A stretch of 64,000 nt of DNA from Gnetum montanum (taxonomy: Eukaryota; Streptophyta; Gnetopsida; Gnetales; Gnetaceae): assembly GCA_015680685.1 (NCBI GenBank), contig MNCI01004839.1, positions 4,306 to 68,305 of the forward strand, read 5' to 3'. Each line of letters opens with the position of its first letter. Position 1 is the stretch's first letter. Of the stretch, positions 33,261 to 45,468 are shown piece after piece. The notes beneath the pieces are model-generated. The model was not told the DNA's origin. It made no database searches and worked only from the letters and a program-made list of their open reading frames with translations. Made by a program: the position numbers and the translations under genes.

Positions 33261-34899
33261 GAGAATTTTTCACTTTCAAAAATATGAAAAATAGGAGTTT
33301 AAGCATAAAATTGGGGTCCTTGGAGAGCCAGAAAAGCCGTGAACATGATGAAATGCTTAAAGAGTTCTTATATTATGCACAAAATTGGAGTTTTGACTAG
33401 GAGAATGAGTTTTATTGGAGAAATGTCATTAAGGAGCACATAGTTGGATGCAACTAATGGGGAATGTGGAATGATTCGATTGCGAAAATGCCTAAGGATA
33501 AGGAACTTAACTAACCCAACCAAGAGATATGCAAGTGGATCCTTCCCATAACAAGCTCATGCCCTTTTTGACCTTGCATATCCTCAAACCAAGGAGTCCA
33601 TGAGCCCTGCAGTTGATTAATGGTTATGGAAAGTTAAGGACCTAATCTAGAAGAAGCTACCTAAGAATTTCAACACATTAAACTAAAGACATTGAACAAG
33701 ATATGGAAATTAGCAGTGAGGTGAAAAAAATGGAAATTATTAGTGAATGATGAGGAGCGAGTGGAATGGAGTTCTGTCTCATGGTCACATGAAGTCCCTT
33801 GTGGATTTTATGGCTAAATGACTTGATAAAGTTCATCCTTACTCCAAATCAAAAATACCCACTTCCAGTGGCTTTGCATTGATATTCTAAGACAAGTCCA
33901 CCCTCTTGAGACACAAAATACTCCCACAAATCAATCATTGTTCCTTATTGAGAAGAAAAGGGAAGAAGAAAATGAGAAAGGACCTTAGTTAGAGGGGACC
34001 TTCAGGCATGGGCAACATGTCTTTCTAGTCCCATAACTAGAGCTTGTAGTCCATTATTTAGTCTAAGGGATGTATTTTGAATTCCCACCATTTTTTTAAA
34101 TTTTTTATGTTTTTATGGATTTTTGTGGATGGGAACTACACCATGTAAAGACTTGACTTCTTTTTATTGATTGATAGCAGAATGGTAAGAAACCCATGAA
34201 AACACTCATGCACTCAAGATTTTGGGTAAGTACAAAGAGCATCAAATTCCCTTAAAGTCACACTGTTATCAATCCATTTAATCTTTGCCAAGTTTGAAAA
34301 CTACCAAGGTCACAAGTTCATTAAAGTTCTTGTTAAGGAAGGGACATCATATTTTCAAAACAAGCAACACCATAGAATTTTATGGATGGGTGGATGACAT
34401 GGACTTATTACCTATTCCATGAAAAAGAAACCATGTCTTAGTTATCAATCATCAAAATTCAAAGATAGAATCCAAACATTAGTAGTCAAATAACATTAAG
34501 TACAAACTACCATTAGCAAAGAGCTACAACACCACTATGTCTTGTGGAAATAAAGGAAAAAGAAAACAAACATAAGAAAAATTAAACTAAAATAAAGTAA
34601 AATAACCAAGAAATTGTAAAATATCCAAGAAAGGTAAAATGTACTAACAATGACATAAAACAAAAAATGTGAAAAAAAAGTGTAAAAACAAAAAGGTGTA
34701 AAAACTAAGGAGCCACTTATATGATTAGCATGGATGACCATATTCCCCATGATTGAGTTGAAAGGAGGAGATCCAAAATAGCGAGGGCGTTCATCTGAAA
34801 AGGTGTTGCTAGCACAAGCTCTCTTAGGCTCATGGAAAGGCTTTATTTGTTGAATGTTGAATAATAGCCTTTTTTAAGCTCTTAGGTGTGTATATTAAC
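33261..34899 (-). other. A2 3' internal tail
   Basis: Non-coding stretch conserved with A1 4990-6595 (for example aacttaactaacccaacca, gatatgcaagtggatcc and agtcccttgtggatttt). No gene is supported; the 71-residue open frame at 34535-34750 is low-complexity. Confidence 0.7.
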
Positions 34900-35970
34900 A
34901 TGTCCCTAAAGGGAAAGGTTTCATAGATGATGTAAAACCCTTTTCATAATGTTTGGGACTTAGTTCATTGTGGCATGTGTGTGGGGTTCAATTGGAGGAC
35001 CTCATCTCCAAGTTGAAAATTTTCTTTCCTTATTTTAAGGTCATGACATTATTTACTGAATGCCTTGCGCACTTCATTCAAGGATAGGGCCACCAATTGA
35101 TTCTCATTTAGCATTTTAAGGTTGATTAATCTTTCTTTTTGTGCTAGATTCAAGTTAAGGTTAAGGTCACAGGTTGTTGAAAGTGTATGGAGCTTGGATT
35201 ATAGGAAGTGTTGGCAATTTTTTGTACATTAGATCATAGGGAGAATAGCCTATAGGAAGCCTCTAGGATGAGCAGTAGGCCCAAAGGGCATTGTTATGCT
35301 TTGTTCTCTAGTCTCTCCTATATTTGCTAATTATTCTAGTTGAGATCTTAATGATCTCCCTATTCATAACCTTAGCTTGATCGTTGGCTTGGAGATGGTA
35401 AGGTGTTATTAATTTATATTCTACCCCCAAGCGTTGCATGAGCTTTCAAAAGGTGGTACTTGTAAAATTAGTACCATTATAAGAAATCAATGCATTTGGC
35501 ACCCCAAACCTATTTACAACATTTTTTTGTACAAACTAAGTAGCTGTAGAGGATGTATATTCAGTGACAATTTTTGCTTCTACCCACTTCATATAATAAT
35601 AAAAAATGACTATGATGTATGCCTTTTCATTTGACATGGATCTGATGGGATCCATGAAATCAATGCCCTAGATGTTAAAGGGTTTTAGTGGTTGGATCCA
35701 CTACTAAGGTCCCTCCATTTAAGTGGTCATTCCACCATGACATTGATAGCAATCATTAAAGTAGATGAATTAATGAGCATCCCTGAAGAGTGTTGCCCAA
35801 TAATACCTTGCCATTAGGATCTTAATGGTTGTGCATCTTCCAGCATAGTGGCCCCCACAATCACTCTCATGAGTGTCTTGGAGAATGCACAATTTATCAA
35901 GATTAGGGACACACCAATGAACTAGGCCATTGGTGCACACCTTGTAAAGATGTCCATTGATCTCCATGGA
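34900..35970 (-). pseudogene. int: A2 integrase
   Basis: The zinc-binding region is open at 35770-35967 (CTNGLVHWCV, ILQDTHESDCGGHYAGR). The core follows with GIDFMDPI, KAYIIVIFYYYMKWVEA, NRFGVPNALIS-stop-NGTNF and ITPYHLQANDQAKVMNREI. The first catalytic Asp is Tyr, the second falls on a stop, and the Glu of the QAE motif is Lys, so all three metal-binding positions are lost. The order and neighbours match A1. Confidence 0.85.
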
Positions 35971-35999
35971 ATATTTAGCGTAATGAAAAAACTATTCTT

Positions 36000-36520
36000 T
36001 CTTCCTATGGTCCAACTCTTATGGCATCTCTTGAGTAAGAAGATAATTAATGTTGCCATCGTACTAGTTAGGTTTAGTGGGAACTTGTTCATTTATAGCA
36101 CTAACAAAGAGGAGTTCATCAAGAAATTGATCAAACAATGGGCTCTCCTCCTCTTTGTTGTCCCATCTCAACCAAGATAAGTGGTCAATGATCACATTCT
36201 CAACTTCCTTTCTATCTACCATCATGAGATTGAATTCTTGCAAGATCAAAAGCCACTGTATGACACAGGGGCTCACCATCAGTTTGTTCATCAAGAACCA
36301 GATTTCACTATGGTCTATGTGCATGAATACCTTGTATTCAAGCACATAGTACCTAAATTTTTTCAAGGCATACATCACCACCATCAATTCTTTCTCTATT
36401 ATGATGTAGTTCAGGTATGCACCCACAATGCTTTAACTTGCATAGTGGGTGTATTCTGGACATTTATGATCATCCAACTACGTCAGCACAACTCCAAAAA
36501 CATAATTTGATGCATCCATC
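36000..36520 (-). pseudogene. A2 RNase H region
   Basis: The open stretch 36064-36426 reads MGAYLNYIIIEKELMVVMYA, LKKFRYYVLEYKVFMHIDHS, VIQWLLILQEFNLMMVDRK and IIDHLSWLRW, the C-terminal half of a Ty3 RNase H with its tether, sitting between RT and integrase. The counterpart in A1 is 7780-8420. Confidence 0.85.
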
Positions 36521-36539
36521 ATAATGTGGAATGGACTAG

Positions 36540-37350
36540 ACCAATTAGGTACTTATAGAATTGGAGTTTCTACAAGTTTTTGCTTGAGTTTCTAGAATGC
36601 CTTCTTACATTCCTTATTCTAGATAAATGGAGCATCTTTCTTTGTCAATTCTACCAATGGTTTACCAATATTACAGAAATTATCTATGATTTTCCAGTAG
36701 TAACCAATGTGTCCAAGAAATGACTAGACATCTCTAATAATTTCTAGTGTGTGGGTAATTCCGTGGATGATCCTTACTTTTTTATAGTCCATCTCAATCC
36801 CTACTTGTGATATTTTGTGCCCCTAGAAAATGCCCTCCTAGATCATCAAATGGCTCTTTTGCCAATTAAGTGGAAGGTTGGTATCTACACACCTTTTTAG
36901 CACTTGCTCAAGGTGGTCTAAGGCTTGCTGAAATGCAACATCGTAGGTGGAGAAGTCATTCATGAAGACTTCCATCTCGCTAATGATTTGTTGTTGAAAG
37001 ATGCTAAGGATAAGGCATTGGAAGATTCATGAGCATTACACAAATCAAATGGCATATTTCTATATACAAAATTTCCCTAGGGATTCATGAATGTGGTTTT
37101 GGCCTAATCCTCCGATGTAATCTCAATTTGGTTAGAGCCACTATAATCATCCAAAAAGCTATAGAAGAAATGCTCAAATATGGTGTCCAGCTCCTGGTTC
37201 AAAAATGGAAATAGGAAATGGTCTTTGTAGGTCATCATGTTTAAAAACCTAAAGTTGGTATAGACCTTTCACTTTTCACCTTTCCTTGGCATGATCACAA
37301 GTTGACTAACCTACTCACTATTTGCAATGGGATAGATGATGTTTTGCTTT
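36540..37350 (-). pseudogene. A2 reverse transcriptase
   Basis: Collinear with the A1 RT at 8430-9170 and decayed further. The active-site neighbourhood lies near 36950-36980 (complement of gtcattcatgaagacttcc, giving EVFMND for VFMDD, so the first Asp appears to be Asn). Tracts equivalent to SLWGNFVY and the VPKK region fall at about 37070 and 37290. Confidence 0.7.
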
Positions 37351-37605
37351 AATTTTAGGTTCAATAGTATAGATGTAGTGCTAACATATCCTAGGATCAG
37401 TCCTAGTGAGTTTAGGATATGACCAAGCAAAGGTTATTGGCCATTTGTTAACCACCTTCAATAGCTTCTCTTTCTATTTAAGAGCAATATTTTCATAAAT
37501 TATCACTCACTTTCCATTGTTTAGAAAGTCATATTTCATGCCAATAGGTAGAGTTTTCAACTCTATGAGCTATTGTTTAAAATTTTTAGGGATTTCTAAC
37601 TCTCC

Positions 37606-38260
37606 CTAATTGATGTCATTAGGTTCATCATCAGAGAGTTGGCAATGAACTTGCTCTAGTTCATCCATGCCTTCAACATAGAAACTTATTAAGATCTCAA
37701 TTGGTTCTATGAAAATTTTTGAGTTGCTATCAAGATCAGTTGTTAGCCACTGGGGGCCTTGTTGTTTTTTGGTTACTGTGTATAAGAACCATTGAATTTC
37801 AAACACATCTACACACTTATTACATGTTGTGATGGATGTACTTTTCACAAACCATAGTTTCTGCATGCAGTTGCACCCTGTATCATTGTATGTAATGCAT
37901 GGGACTCTCTTCTTCTTAATTTTTCTAAATGCATTTTCCTTGGAAATCTCCAATGAAATGTCTCTAATTTCCAACCATACATCAATAGTGCTTACCCAAG
38001 CCCTTCCCATGATAATTGGAAAGTCCCCTTTACAATTATAAACATGAGTCACCAAGAAGTCAATAGGGTAGGACCACCCATAGATAGTGATCACAATGTC
38101 CTCCATCAATCCCAACAGAATAATGATGGACTGATCTGCCAACTCAAGATGAATGTTGCTTTTCTTAACTGGAGGCAAGTTTCAGACTTTGCACATCTCA
38201 TGAGAAATCAAATTTACACCAAAACTTGAGTCTAGAAGAGATTTGTAGATCTCATTCCTA
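37606..38260 (-). pseudogene. A2 protease and linker
   Basis: One frame runs from KSLLDSSFGVNLISHEM (active-site triad D-S-S instead of D-S-G near 38222-38240) through a single stop into a 190-residue open stretch (37606-38178). That stretch holds IHLELADQSIIILLGLMEDI, FPIIMGRAWVSTIDV, a Cys-containing NDTGCNCMQKLW linker and an acidic C-terminus. It is the best preserved open frame of A2. The catalytic Asp is kept but the Gly is not. Confidence 0.85.
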
Positions 38261-39099
38261 GAAATTTGCAAATAGATTAGGGGAATCCTAGGATTAGATC
38301 TATTCCTAGAAAGGTGGCTAGCCTTTATCCAATTAGTTACCACATGTGTTAACATGATGGTATACACTTTGGGAGATGTTTGGTTTGAAGGGAACTCGAA
38401 TGATGTGGATGCAAAGTATGAAGGAGAAGTAGGACTATCAATTATGTAAGTTTGTGAGGGCTTTGTAGGACTATTGGTTTGGAAGAATGGTCTTTTTCAA
38501 AATTTGGTTTCTAAACATCTTGGCTAAGGATTTGGTTGTAAGTTAACACCCTTGGTAGCATTACATTGTTATGGCTATGCTAGAATTTTTCCCTACATTG
38601 ATGCAACAAGTGGTAATTGAGTTGAGAATGGAGGCACATGTGTAGAAGGATGAGGAGGGTAATGAGAAAATGGGGATTTCCTTCTTAGAGATTAGGCTCT
38701 GTAGTATTCAAGAGGGTAATAGTGATGCTAGAATGAAGCATGACTAGAATATTCACATAGAGCAATGGGCTACTAAAAATAGTACCCATATGGATCAGGT
38801 TGTTAGTAAGTACTATTGCCTTGGTGGTGGCATCCCCCACAACTGTGGGTGTTACCACAAATGGTACTACTCATAAGGTTGTGGTGGAGCTCCACTTAGA
38901 TAGTAGGCTTGTTGTTGTTGATGGAACTACCTGTGGTTACCTTGAGGATAAGACAACCTTCTAGGCACTTGCCTTCTAGCCAATCTAGGATTTAGAGCAT
39001 ACATCCCAAATTCCTACAAGTTTGACACAATGGGACAACATCCCTTAGGATGTTTGTATTGGCATATTTCACATGGACAATCATCATCTATTTCAAACT

Positions 39100-40909
39100 A
39101 CACAATCTCCTCTACTATAGTAGCCTTGCCCTTACCCCTTTGATGCACATGTTTAGCTTCCTTCCTTATCCTCTAATCATAATCAGTACTTTGCTTTTTG
39201 GATGCCTCTACTATGTTCAAATTAGGTTGCAACTTTTCATCCAAATAGTCCCACATGTTTTCTATCTTGATCGAAATTTCAAAAATGGATTTTTGAATTG
39301 GCAAGGTCTTTCATTGCACCACCTCATCAAGTGGTGTCTCCTCATTGTCATGGAATCAAATTTTCCTTTTTCTGATGGAAGGATCCTAGTTGTACTCCTC
39401 CATACTTTTCATTTTCTCAACTCTCCTTCTTCCTTAGCAACCTACTTGATCAACCTTTGAATCTAATGGACCCTTAATTCTAAAAGCCTCTCTTGGGTAT
39501 ACATCCCAATATTTTTCATTTCTATTCAAAACCCATCTATGATATGACAAAGTTTCTCCCTTTGAAAATAACCATGGCTAGGGCATCGGTGCAAAAGAGA
39601 ATAGTACCTATCCATGGCTACATCCAAGGATTTATGTGTTTCCTATTTTCAACCTTGCATCTTCTTTCTCAAGTTGGGCACTCGGGAGTATGTTTGATAC
39701 TTTTCATTGAAGAGATCAAGCATTGTTCTCCATCTGTGAATTGATTCCAGCTTCAAGGACTAGTACCAACTTTCAACTTCCTTAATGAGTATCCTTGGGA
39801 ATAACTTTAACTTCTAGCATTTTTTCTCTACATTATATAAGGTACAGACATCATGAAATGCTTGAAGATGATTCTATGGATATGAGTTGTATCCCCATTC
39901 AAACTTGAGGATATTGTTCATATCCAACCACTTGATTCTGCTATCTTTCACATGCCTTGTAGGAATTCTCATTGCCTCTACGATGTTTAGCATGTTTCAA
40001 GTTGCAAGCAAAGGATCATCATGGTCATAGCCTCTTTAATGACCATGATGCCCATGATGCCCTTGTCTTCCCCTTCTTTTATGGTCACAGGCATCCCTTG
40101 ATTACCCATGCCCCTAATCTTGACTATTCTAATAAGCCCTACAATCATCTCTATCCTAGTGGTCATCTCCATCATGGTCACATCCTCTATAGCTTTGATC
40201 AGAGCTAGAGGAGGAAGAAGATGATGACAAAGAAGAAGAGGAAGGAGGACTAGCACCATCACAATGCCTACCATCCCCTCTTTTATGGTCATAACCATGA
40301 TCATCATCATGATGCTTATCCTTGTCCCTATCATGACTCCCACCTTTGGATCCCCCATGATCATGGGACCCATTCTTACTTAAACAAGGATTATTTATAG
40401 TGGACTGTAAGTTCTAGTTCAAGCCCCCTTCATTGAAACCAAGGGAAGGAGACTTAGTAAAATGAGAATCTCCATAGAAGGAATCCTTACTATCTTTTTG
40501 GCCCAACAGAAATAAGGGATTATTAAACCATTTTTTCTTTGAAGCTTCAATGCCTCTCCTATTATCAATCTCTTTTGCATTATTCTTTAGTGAGATGGTA
40601 ATCTCGATAGTCATGATCTTGCACAATGTATTCAGCATTGAGGCCCTAGATGTCCAACCTCATAAGAGTTAAGTGCAACATCATAGGAACTAACTGATCA
40701 AGCAGCAAAAAATTTTTGCCCTCCATGTTCATCCACCACAACTATTTATCCTAATGTAGGATGAAGGTGAAGTCTAGCACATACTCATCGAGATGAGCAT
40801 ATATGACTCTACATTATTAGGTCACGAGTAGATTTCACCATTCATTCCTTTGTTGATTGGATGTATGCTTGAACCTTAGCGGAGAATCATCCCCATGAGA
40901 AGAAGACAT
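39100..40909 (-). pseudogene. gag: A2 Gag
   Basis: It starts at an ATG at 40909 (MSSSHGDDSP), like A1. A linker follows, then an extreme stretch of Asp, Arg, His, Lys and Ser (about 40000-40380: DRDKDKHHDDDHGYDHK, then a poly-Ser run). The gag core is at about 39500-39830 (LKLFPRILIKEVESWYQSL, MLDLFNEKYQTYSRVPNLRK, SLDVAMDRYYSLLHRCPSHGY). The open frames listed by simple translation in this region are mostly the wrong frame. Stops and shifts interrupt it throughout. Confidence 0.82.
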
Positions 40910-41046
40910 ATTTAGATTGGAAGAAAATATTAGAATGATTTTAATATTATTATTGTTGTTGAGAATCATTGCTACTTTAAGGTTCATTCCAATGATGTTG
41001 AATAATTTTCACTAAGTACTAGATAGCGCACGTAGCTAACTAAAGT

Positions 41047-41064
41047 CCCTAGCACTGATGCCAA
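41047..41064 (-). promoter_or_regulatory. A2 primer-binding site (tRNA-Asp type)
   Basis: The complement reads TTGGCATCAGTGCTAGGG, directly adjoining the LTR end. Twelve of 18 bases match the tRNA-Asp site, five of the six changes being transitions. Confidence 0.75.
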
Positions 41065-41935
41065 TGATGTGCAAAGGGTATATCCTATGCCCAACCATAT
41101 GAATCACTAGCGTTTACTCAGTGATCTAGTCAAATTTTGAAGACTTTAGGTTTCTAAGTACATTGGTTCTAGGATGTCAATCTAACTATTACAATTGTTA
41201 TCTTTCTAATTCCACTTGTGAAGTGCAAGTGTATGGTTAAGTGTAATTGAGACATATGATTTTTATCATTTTATCATTGATGAATTAATTCACCTAAGAA
41301 CAAAAATAAAGTATTTAATTGCTTAATTAATCTAATAACTAGCTAATACTTAACTAATCCTAGCATAAGCATCTGTTCCCACTTTTTGTATACATCCTGA
41401 ACATGTTATAGTGCCACTCGGTTAGCAAGCATTAATCGCTACTAGAATTACCAAGCGTTAAACATATGCTCAAAGTGGTTGTACTTATGTTTGCTAGTTA
41501 ATTAATCTTAATTAATTACTTAGAAAAATTAAAGTAAATTTCATGAATATTAAATGCATAAGGAAATAATTAATCTATTTTAAATGCTACAAAGTTTGAT
41601 AAAAAAAGCTTGTCTTTATTGCCTTTCACACTAAATTTCTTAGGTACATCAATGCTTGAATAAAAATTCATACACTCTTTGACTTCTACTATGGGCACTC
41701 AAAAAATATTTTAACTATTGGAAGGAAAAAATGTAAGAGCTTCACTACAACTATTGAAAGATTGCCAAAAATGTGTTGGATAGGTGCACATTTATAGGCG
41801 AAAATAGGGGGCCCCATCGATGGGTACACATTAATGGATCAAACCCCACATTGAAGGGATATCATCAAGGAGATCCCATTGACAAGGTCATGTTGATGGT
41901 ATCCCATCAACGTAGCCCAACAATGCAACTCATCA
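41065..41935 (-). repeat. A2 5' LTR
   Basis: 871 bp. The U3 start has three palindromic units: 41892-41911 (perfect 8-bp arms gttgatgg and ccatcaac around tatc), about 41850-41870, and about 41815-41836 (catcgatgg, gtac, cattaatgg). A TATA motif lies downstream on the minus strand (complement of acatttataggcg near 41788-41800). Confidence 0.9.
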
Positions 41936-42066
41936 AATATACAACTTCAAGTCTAAAGGAGAAATCAAAGTATTTGAGCATAGGATCTTAAAAGGAGCAT
42001 TAGAGTTTCGAAAATATAGAAAATGTGGACTCCTTTGAGGGTGAATGAAACCGAAGCAGGGTAGAT
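41936..42066 (+). other. C1 continuation: 3' tail and polypurine tract
   Basis: Matches C2 23698-23830 read in reverse (ggagaaatcaaa, aaaaggagcattagag, gaatgaaaccgaagcagggt). It ends in a purine-rich tract directly before the LTR start at 42067. Confidence 0.8.
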
Positions 42067-42684
42067 TATCACATCCCCATTCTCAAATGGTGTCACTACA
42101 TAACAAAGATAGTGTCTCTTCATAACAAGTGTTGTAATTATTATAATAAGACCTAAAATGGGAAAGTTTTCTTTAAGATCCAATAGGATGCATTGTAATA
42201 AAGGACATATTTCTTGAGGTGATCTTTGGTGGTTTGACCCATGGTATTTATACCTAGGCATTAGAGGTTTTATTTGCATGGAGTTATAGAGCTTGTAAAG
42301 ATGAGTGAAAGGTGTCAAGTGAAATTTGACAAGAAGAGGAATAGCCATTCCTTCTGGCTAGTGATAGTTCTAACCATGATGGCAATGCTAGATAGGCTCT
42401 AAGGAATAGATGTTAAAGGAAGATAACCATAAGGAACAACTAGAGCATGATCTAGATACATTATTTTGCATTAATAAAGCATTTCTTATTAATTTTCTTC
42501 TACATTTATTTTTTTATGTATAATGTTGAATGTTACTTATATTTGATGTTTGTCATGCTCTCTTCTTAATGCATAATGTTGAATGTTAGATATATTTGAC
42601 ATTACTATGTTATCTTCTTATGCCTATTATCTCATATAACATATATTTGATTTTTTCCACAACATCTAGGAACAAGATGTCACA
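42067..42684 (+). repeat. C1 3' LTR
   Basis: Full-length LTR of family C, from a decayed TGTCAC start (ttatcacatcccc) to gatgtcaca at 42684. Its first 420 bp match 18644-19062. Confidence 0.85.
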
Positions 42685-43639
42685 CCTATCTAAGAGAGTT
42701 CTCTTTTTTCATGATAAAATAACTTTATTATTGTAACGGTGAAGAAGATCTCTTTTTCATAGTTTTTATTTTGGTTTTACCATGGTAAATAAATAATTAT
42801 CATCATAATGTTGGGATAAGAGATGAACCTTTGTACGAGAATTATTATTTATGATAGTCAAACTACTTTATAACCTAGACCCTATCCTTGGAAAATCATT
42901 TTTTAATGAATTAATTTTAAGATTTTTTATTTTGAAAAACATAAAAAAAACTTCTTCATAAAATAATAGATATATTTCATAAATATATAGCTAAACTAGT
43001 TATCTTTCCATTGCATATATATAGCAATGTTAGATAACTTATTTTGGAATTTTTATTTTTCCCCAATGAATATGTCCTTATGAGTAACAAATTGAAGAAT
43101 TTCTTATTTTATTTCTTTATCTTATTCCACTCTCCCACTATAGGAATTGATAAGATACTTAAAGGATTCCATGCATATTTTGGACAATTCTGCTTTATTT
43201 GCCATTAACCACTAGGCATGTTCTTATTACAGGTGGCAAACATGATGAAATAGAATAATTACTTGCAATAACTACAATATCCATGAGAGCACTAATTAGT
43301 AAATAAAGAATGAGATTACACTATGTCCAATTTGAAATTAGAAGACAAAACAATGAGCAACATGAAGATAGAATATGTTAATTGTGTTTATTGCAAGTGA
43401 TAAAGATTGGGCAAAATGTATTATAATAATATTGTGAAAAAAATTTCTTTAGAAGAAAATTAAAAGACTTTGATCAATCTTTATATGAGCTATTCAAGTT
43501 ACTAGTATTAGTTTTAGGAAACTATATAGAAGATGTATTCAAGTTACATGAATATTGGACATATTTATTGTACTCAAAATTTATTGCGACTAATGTACTT
43601 TACATAACTTTGTATCTAATAGATCCTTTAGGTTTACAT
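42685..43639. other. Non-coding AT-rich stretch
   Basis: No gene or recognisable repeat is seen. It is the right flank of C1 and the left border of the A3 fossil. Confidence 0.5.
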
Positions 43640-45468
43640 AGATGTAATAAAATATCAATATCATTATCAATATATTATTGTGTGGCTAGTACATATGCAC
43701 ATCTCTACACAAACTATTGTTCTTCACATTTGTTACATGCTAGGGTAGTGGTAGAGTTTACATTCTAGATTTTCTACATATAGTTACATCATATTTTTTG
43801 TAAATAATGCATGAAACTCTCTTCCTCTCTACTATATCTTGTTTATTTTTCTTGTTAATTTTCAAGGAAATATCTCTAATGTCCAAATTTAAATCAATTT
43901 TACTAAATTATAACCTTTCCATAATAATAGAAATGTCATCCTTAATGTCCTTAATATGAATCACTAGTAAATTAGGAGGATACATCCATCCATTAATAGT
44001 GGTCTTAATATCTTTCATCAATTCAAGTGGTACTATAATTAATTTTTTTCAAGCTTTAATATAATGTTACTCTTTTTTATTACTAGGTTTCAAATTTTTT
44101 ACATCTTTAGAAAATTTATATTTACTCCTAAGCCTAAATATAATAGAGCTTTACATGAAGGATGTCTTGTAATCTGCAAATAAACTAGTGGGTTGTTAGG
44201 ATCCCTTTTTGACATTAAGAACTTACGTTAATCCAATCTATGACTATAGAAGAAAGCATCATTATTTTGATAGTAAGATTGAATACTTTCTATTTTCTTG
44301 GTTGGTATTATGATGCATGAAAAGGCACAATAATGTTATTTGATATCATTGGATTTTGAGCTCTTAGTGAATTAGGTGAATAAATATATCTTCCAACAAT
44401 GGGCATAGACTTAGGTTTTGTTATAAATAAAGGGTGTTTTCTAATTTTACACTTATGACTAGTAGCTTCATTATTCACCTATATATAAACTATATAAGTA
44501 ACATTTCTTTGTTACAACTATGGTGATAACTTTGCTTACAATTAAGATGGAGGTATAAATGATGAAGAATTTTAAGATGAATGACATTCATAACATGAAA
44601 ACTAAGTAGGTGCAACATGTTTATTATATTCAAAAGAATTATAGTGATGTGTAGTAGCAAGACTTGTTAGATAGATAGATTGTTGTATGAAGTACCTGTA
44701 AGGATTAAGGTGATGGTATGGACACTATTGTTGTGATGATGACATCTTCCATAATTATGAAGTTTTTTACTCTTATTGATATTAGTCTTGATGTTGAGAT
44801 GTCATTTCATTTAGATATTATGAGGTTTATTTGTAACTATCCTGCCGATATGATAATCTCTTTAGCATATGCTTTTTAACAAATTTTGGAATTAGAGTAT
44901 AAGTACCTACTTCTTATATAATTATGATCACTTGTAACATAATAGCAAAAACACTCCTTTCATATTCATATTGGAAATATTCATAGCCATCATTAATTTT
45001 TTCCTCTAAATTAGATACTTCTTTATCAATAGCTACTTCTCCTTTTGACTTGGACTAATCTTTGTTTTTCTTCTATACTAACTCTTGTTTGGATGATACT
45101 ACTCTTTCCAATTCATTTTTCTCCTTCATTATTCTTAATATGATCAAAATATTTGCATTGATAGCATTCCACATTTCAATAATCCTTGTTACTATATTTA
45201 AGATTAATTTTTAAATTATTAAGGTATTTTGTTATTCTGTCTCTTAAATTATGTTTACCTAAGGTTCATAGATTTTTTTTCTTTCTATTTCTAATAGATG
45301 AATCTCTAGTATTTCTATTGTAGCTTGTCTTTTCTGAAGCTCTCCTTCCTTCCTATCTACTTGATCTATAAGTGCTTGTATAGAATAAGATTTTAATGCA
45401 AATAATCACTATTGAGCAATAAATCCTAATAATCTCATAAGTTTTTTTCCTTATCCCATCAACAATAT

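Larger units (their letters stand above)
28849..41935 (-). mobile_element. A2: Athila/Tat-like element with extra cassette
   Basis: LTRs 41065-41935 (5') and 28849-29665 (3') start tgatg and end catca. On the minus strand the order is primer site (complement of 41047-41064, TTGGCATCAGTGCTAGGG), gag, protease, RT, RNase H, integrase, a 3' tail interrupted by a 3.3-kb cassette with its own reading frame, polypurine tract (complement of tacccccatgcct at 29666-29678) and 3' LTR. It is related to A1 over all domains but longer by about 3 kb because of the cassette. It lies inside C1. Flanks atgag and aatat do not match, so a target duplication was not recovered. All frames are broken. Confidence 0.9.
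18644..42684 (+). mobile_element. C1: CCR4-carrying non-autonomous LTR element, split by C2 and A2
   Basis: C1 is assembled from four blocks: 18644-23166, 28369-28848, 41936-42066 and the 3' LTR 42067-42684. The gaps are the insertions C2 (23167-28368) and A2 (28849-41935). Collinearity is shown by comparison with C2 read in reverse. C2 has the same order of LTR, leader, C-rich repeat segment, 5S-derived piece, CCR4-like frame, AT-rich tail, polypurine tract and LTR in one run, and each C1 block matches the corresponding C2 block across both insertion points (for example caagttgagaataa and ggactagtgatt in 28600-28800, ggagaaatcaaa at 41961). There is no gag, protease, RT or integrase, so it would depend on a partner element. 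The 5' LTR has lost its end and primer site. No clean target duplication was found. Confidence 0.8.
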
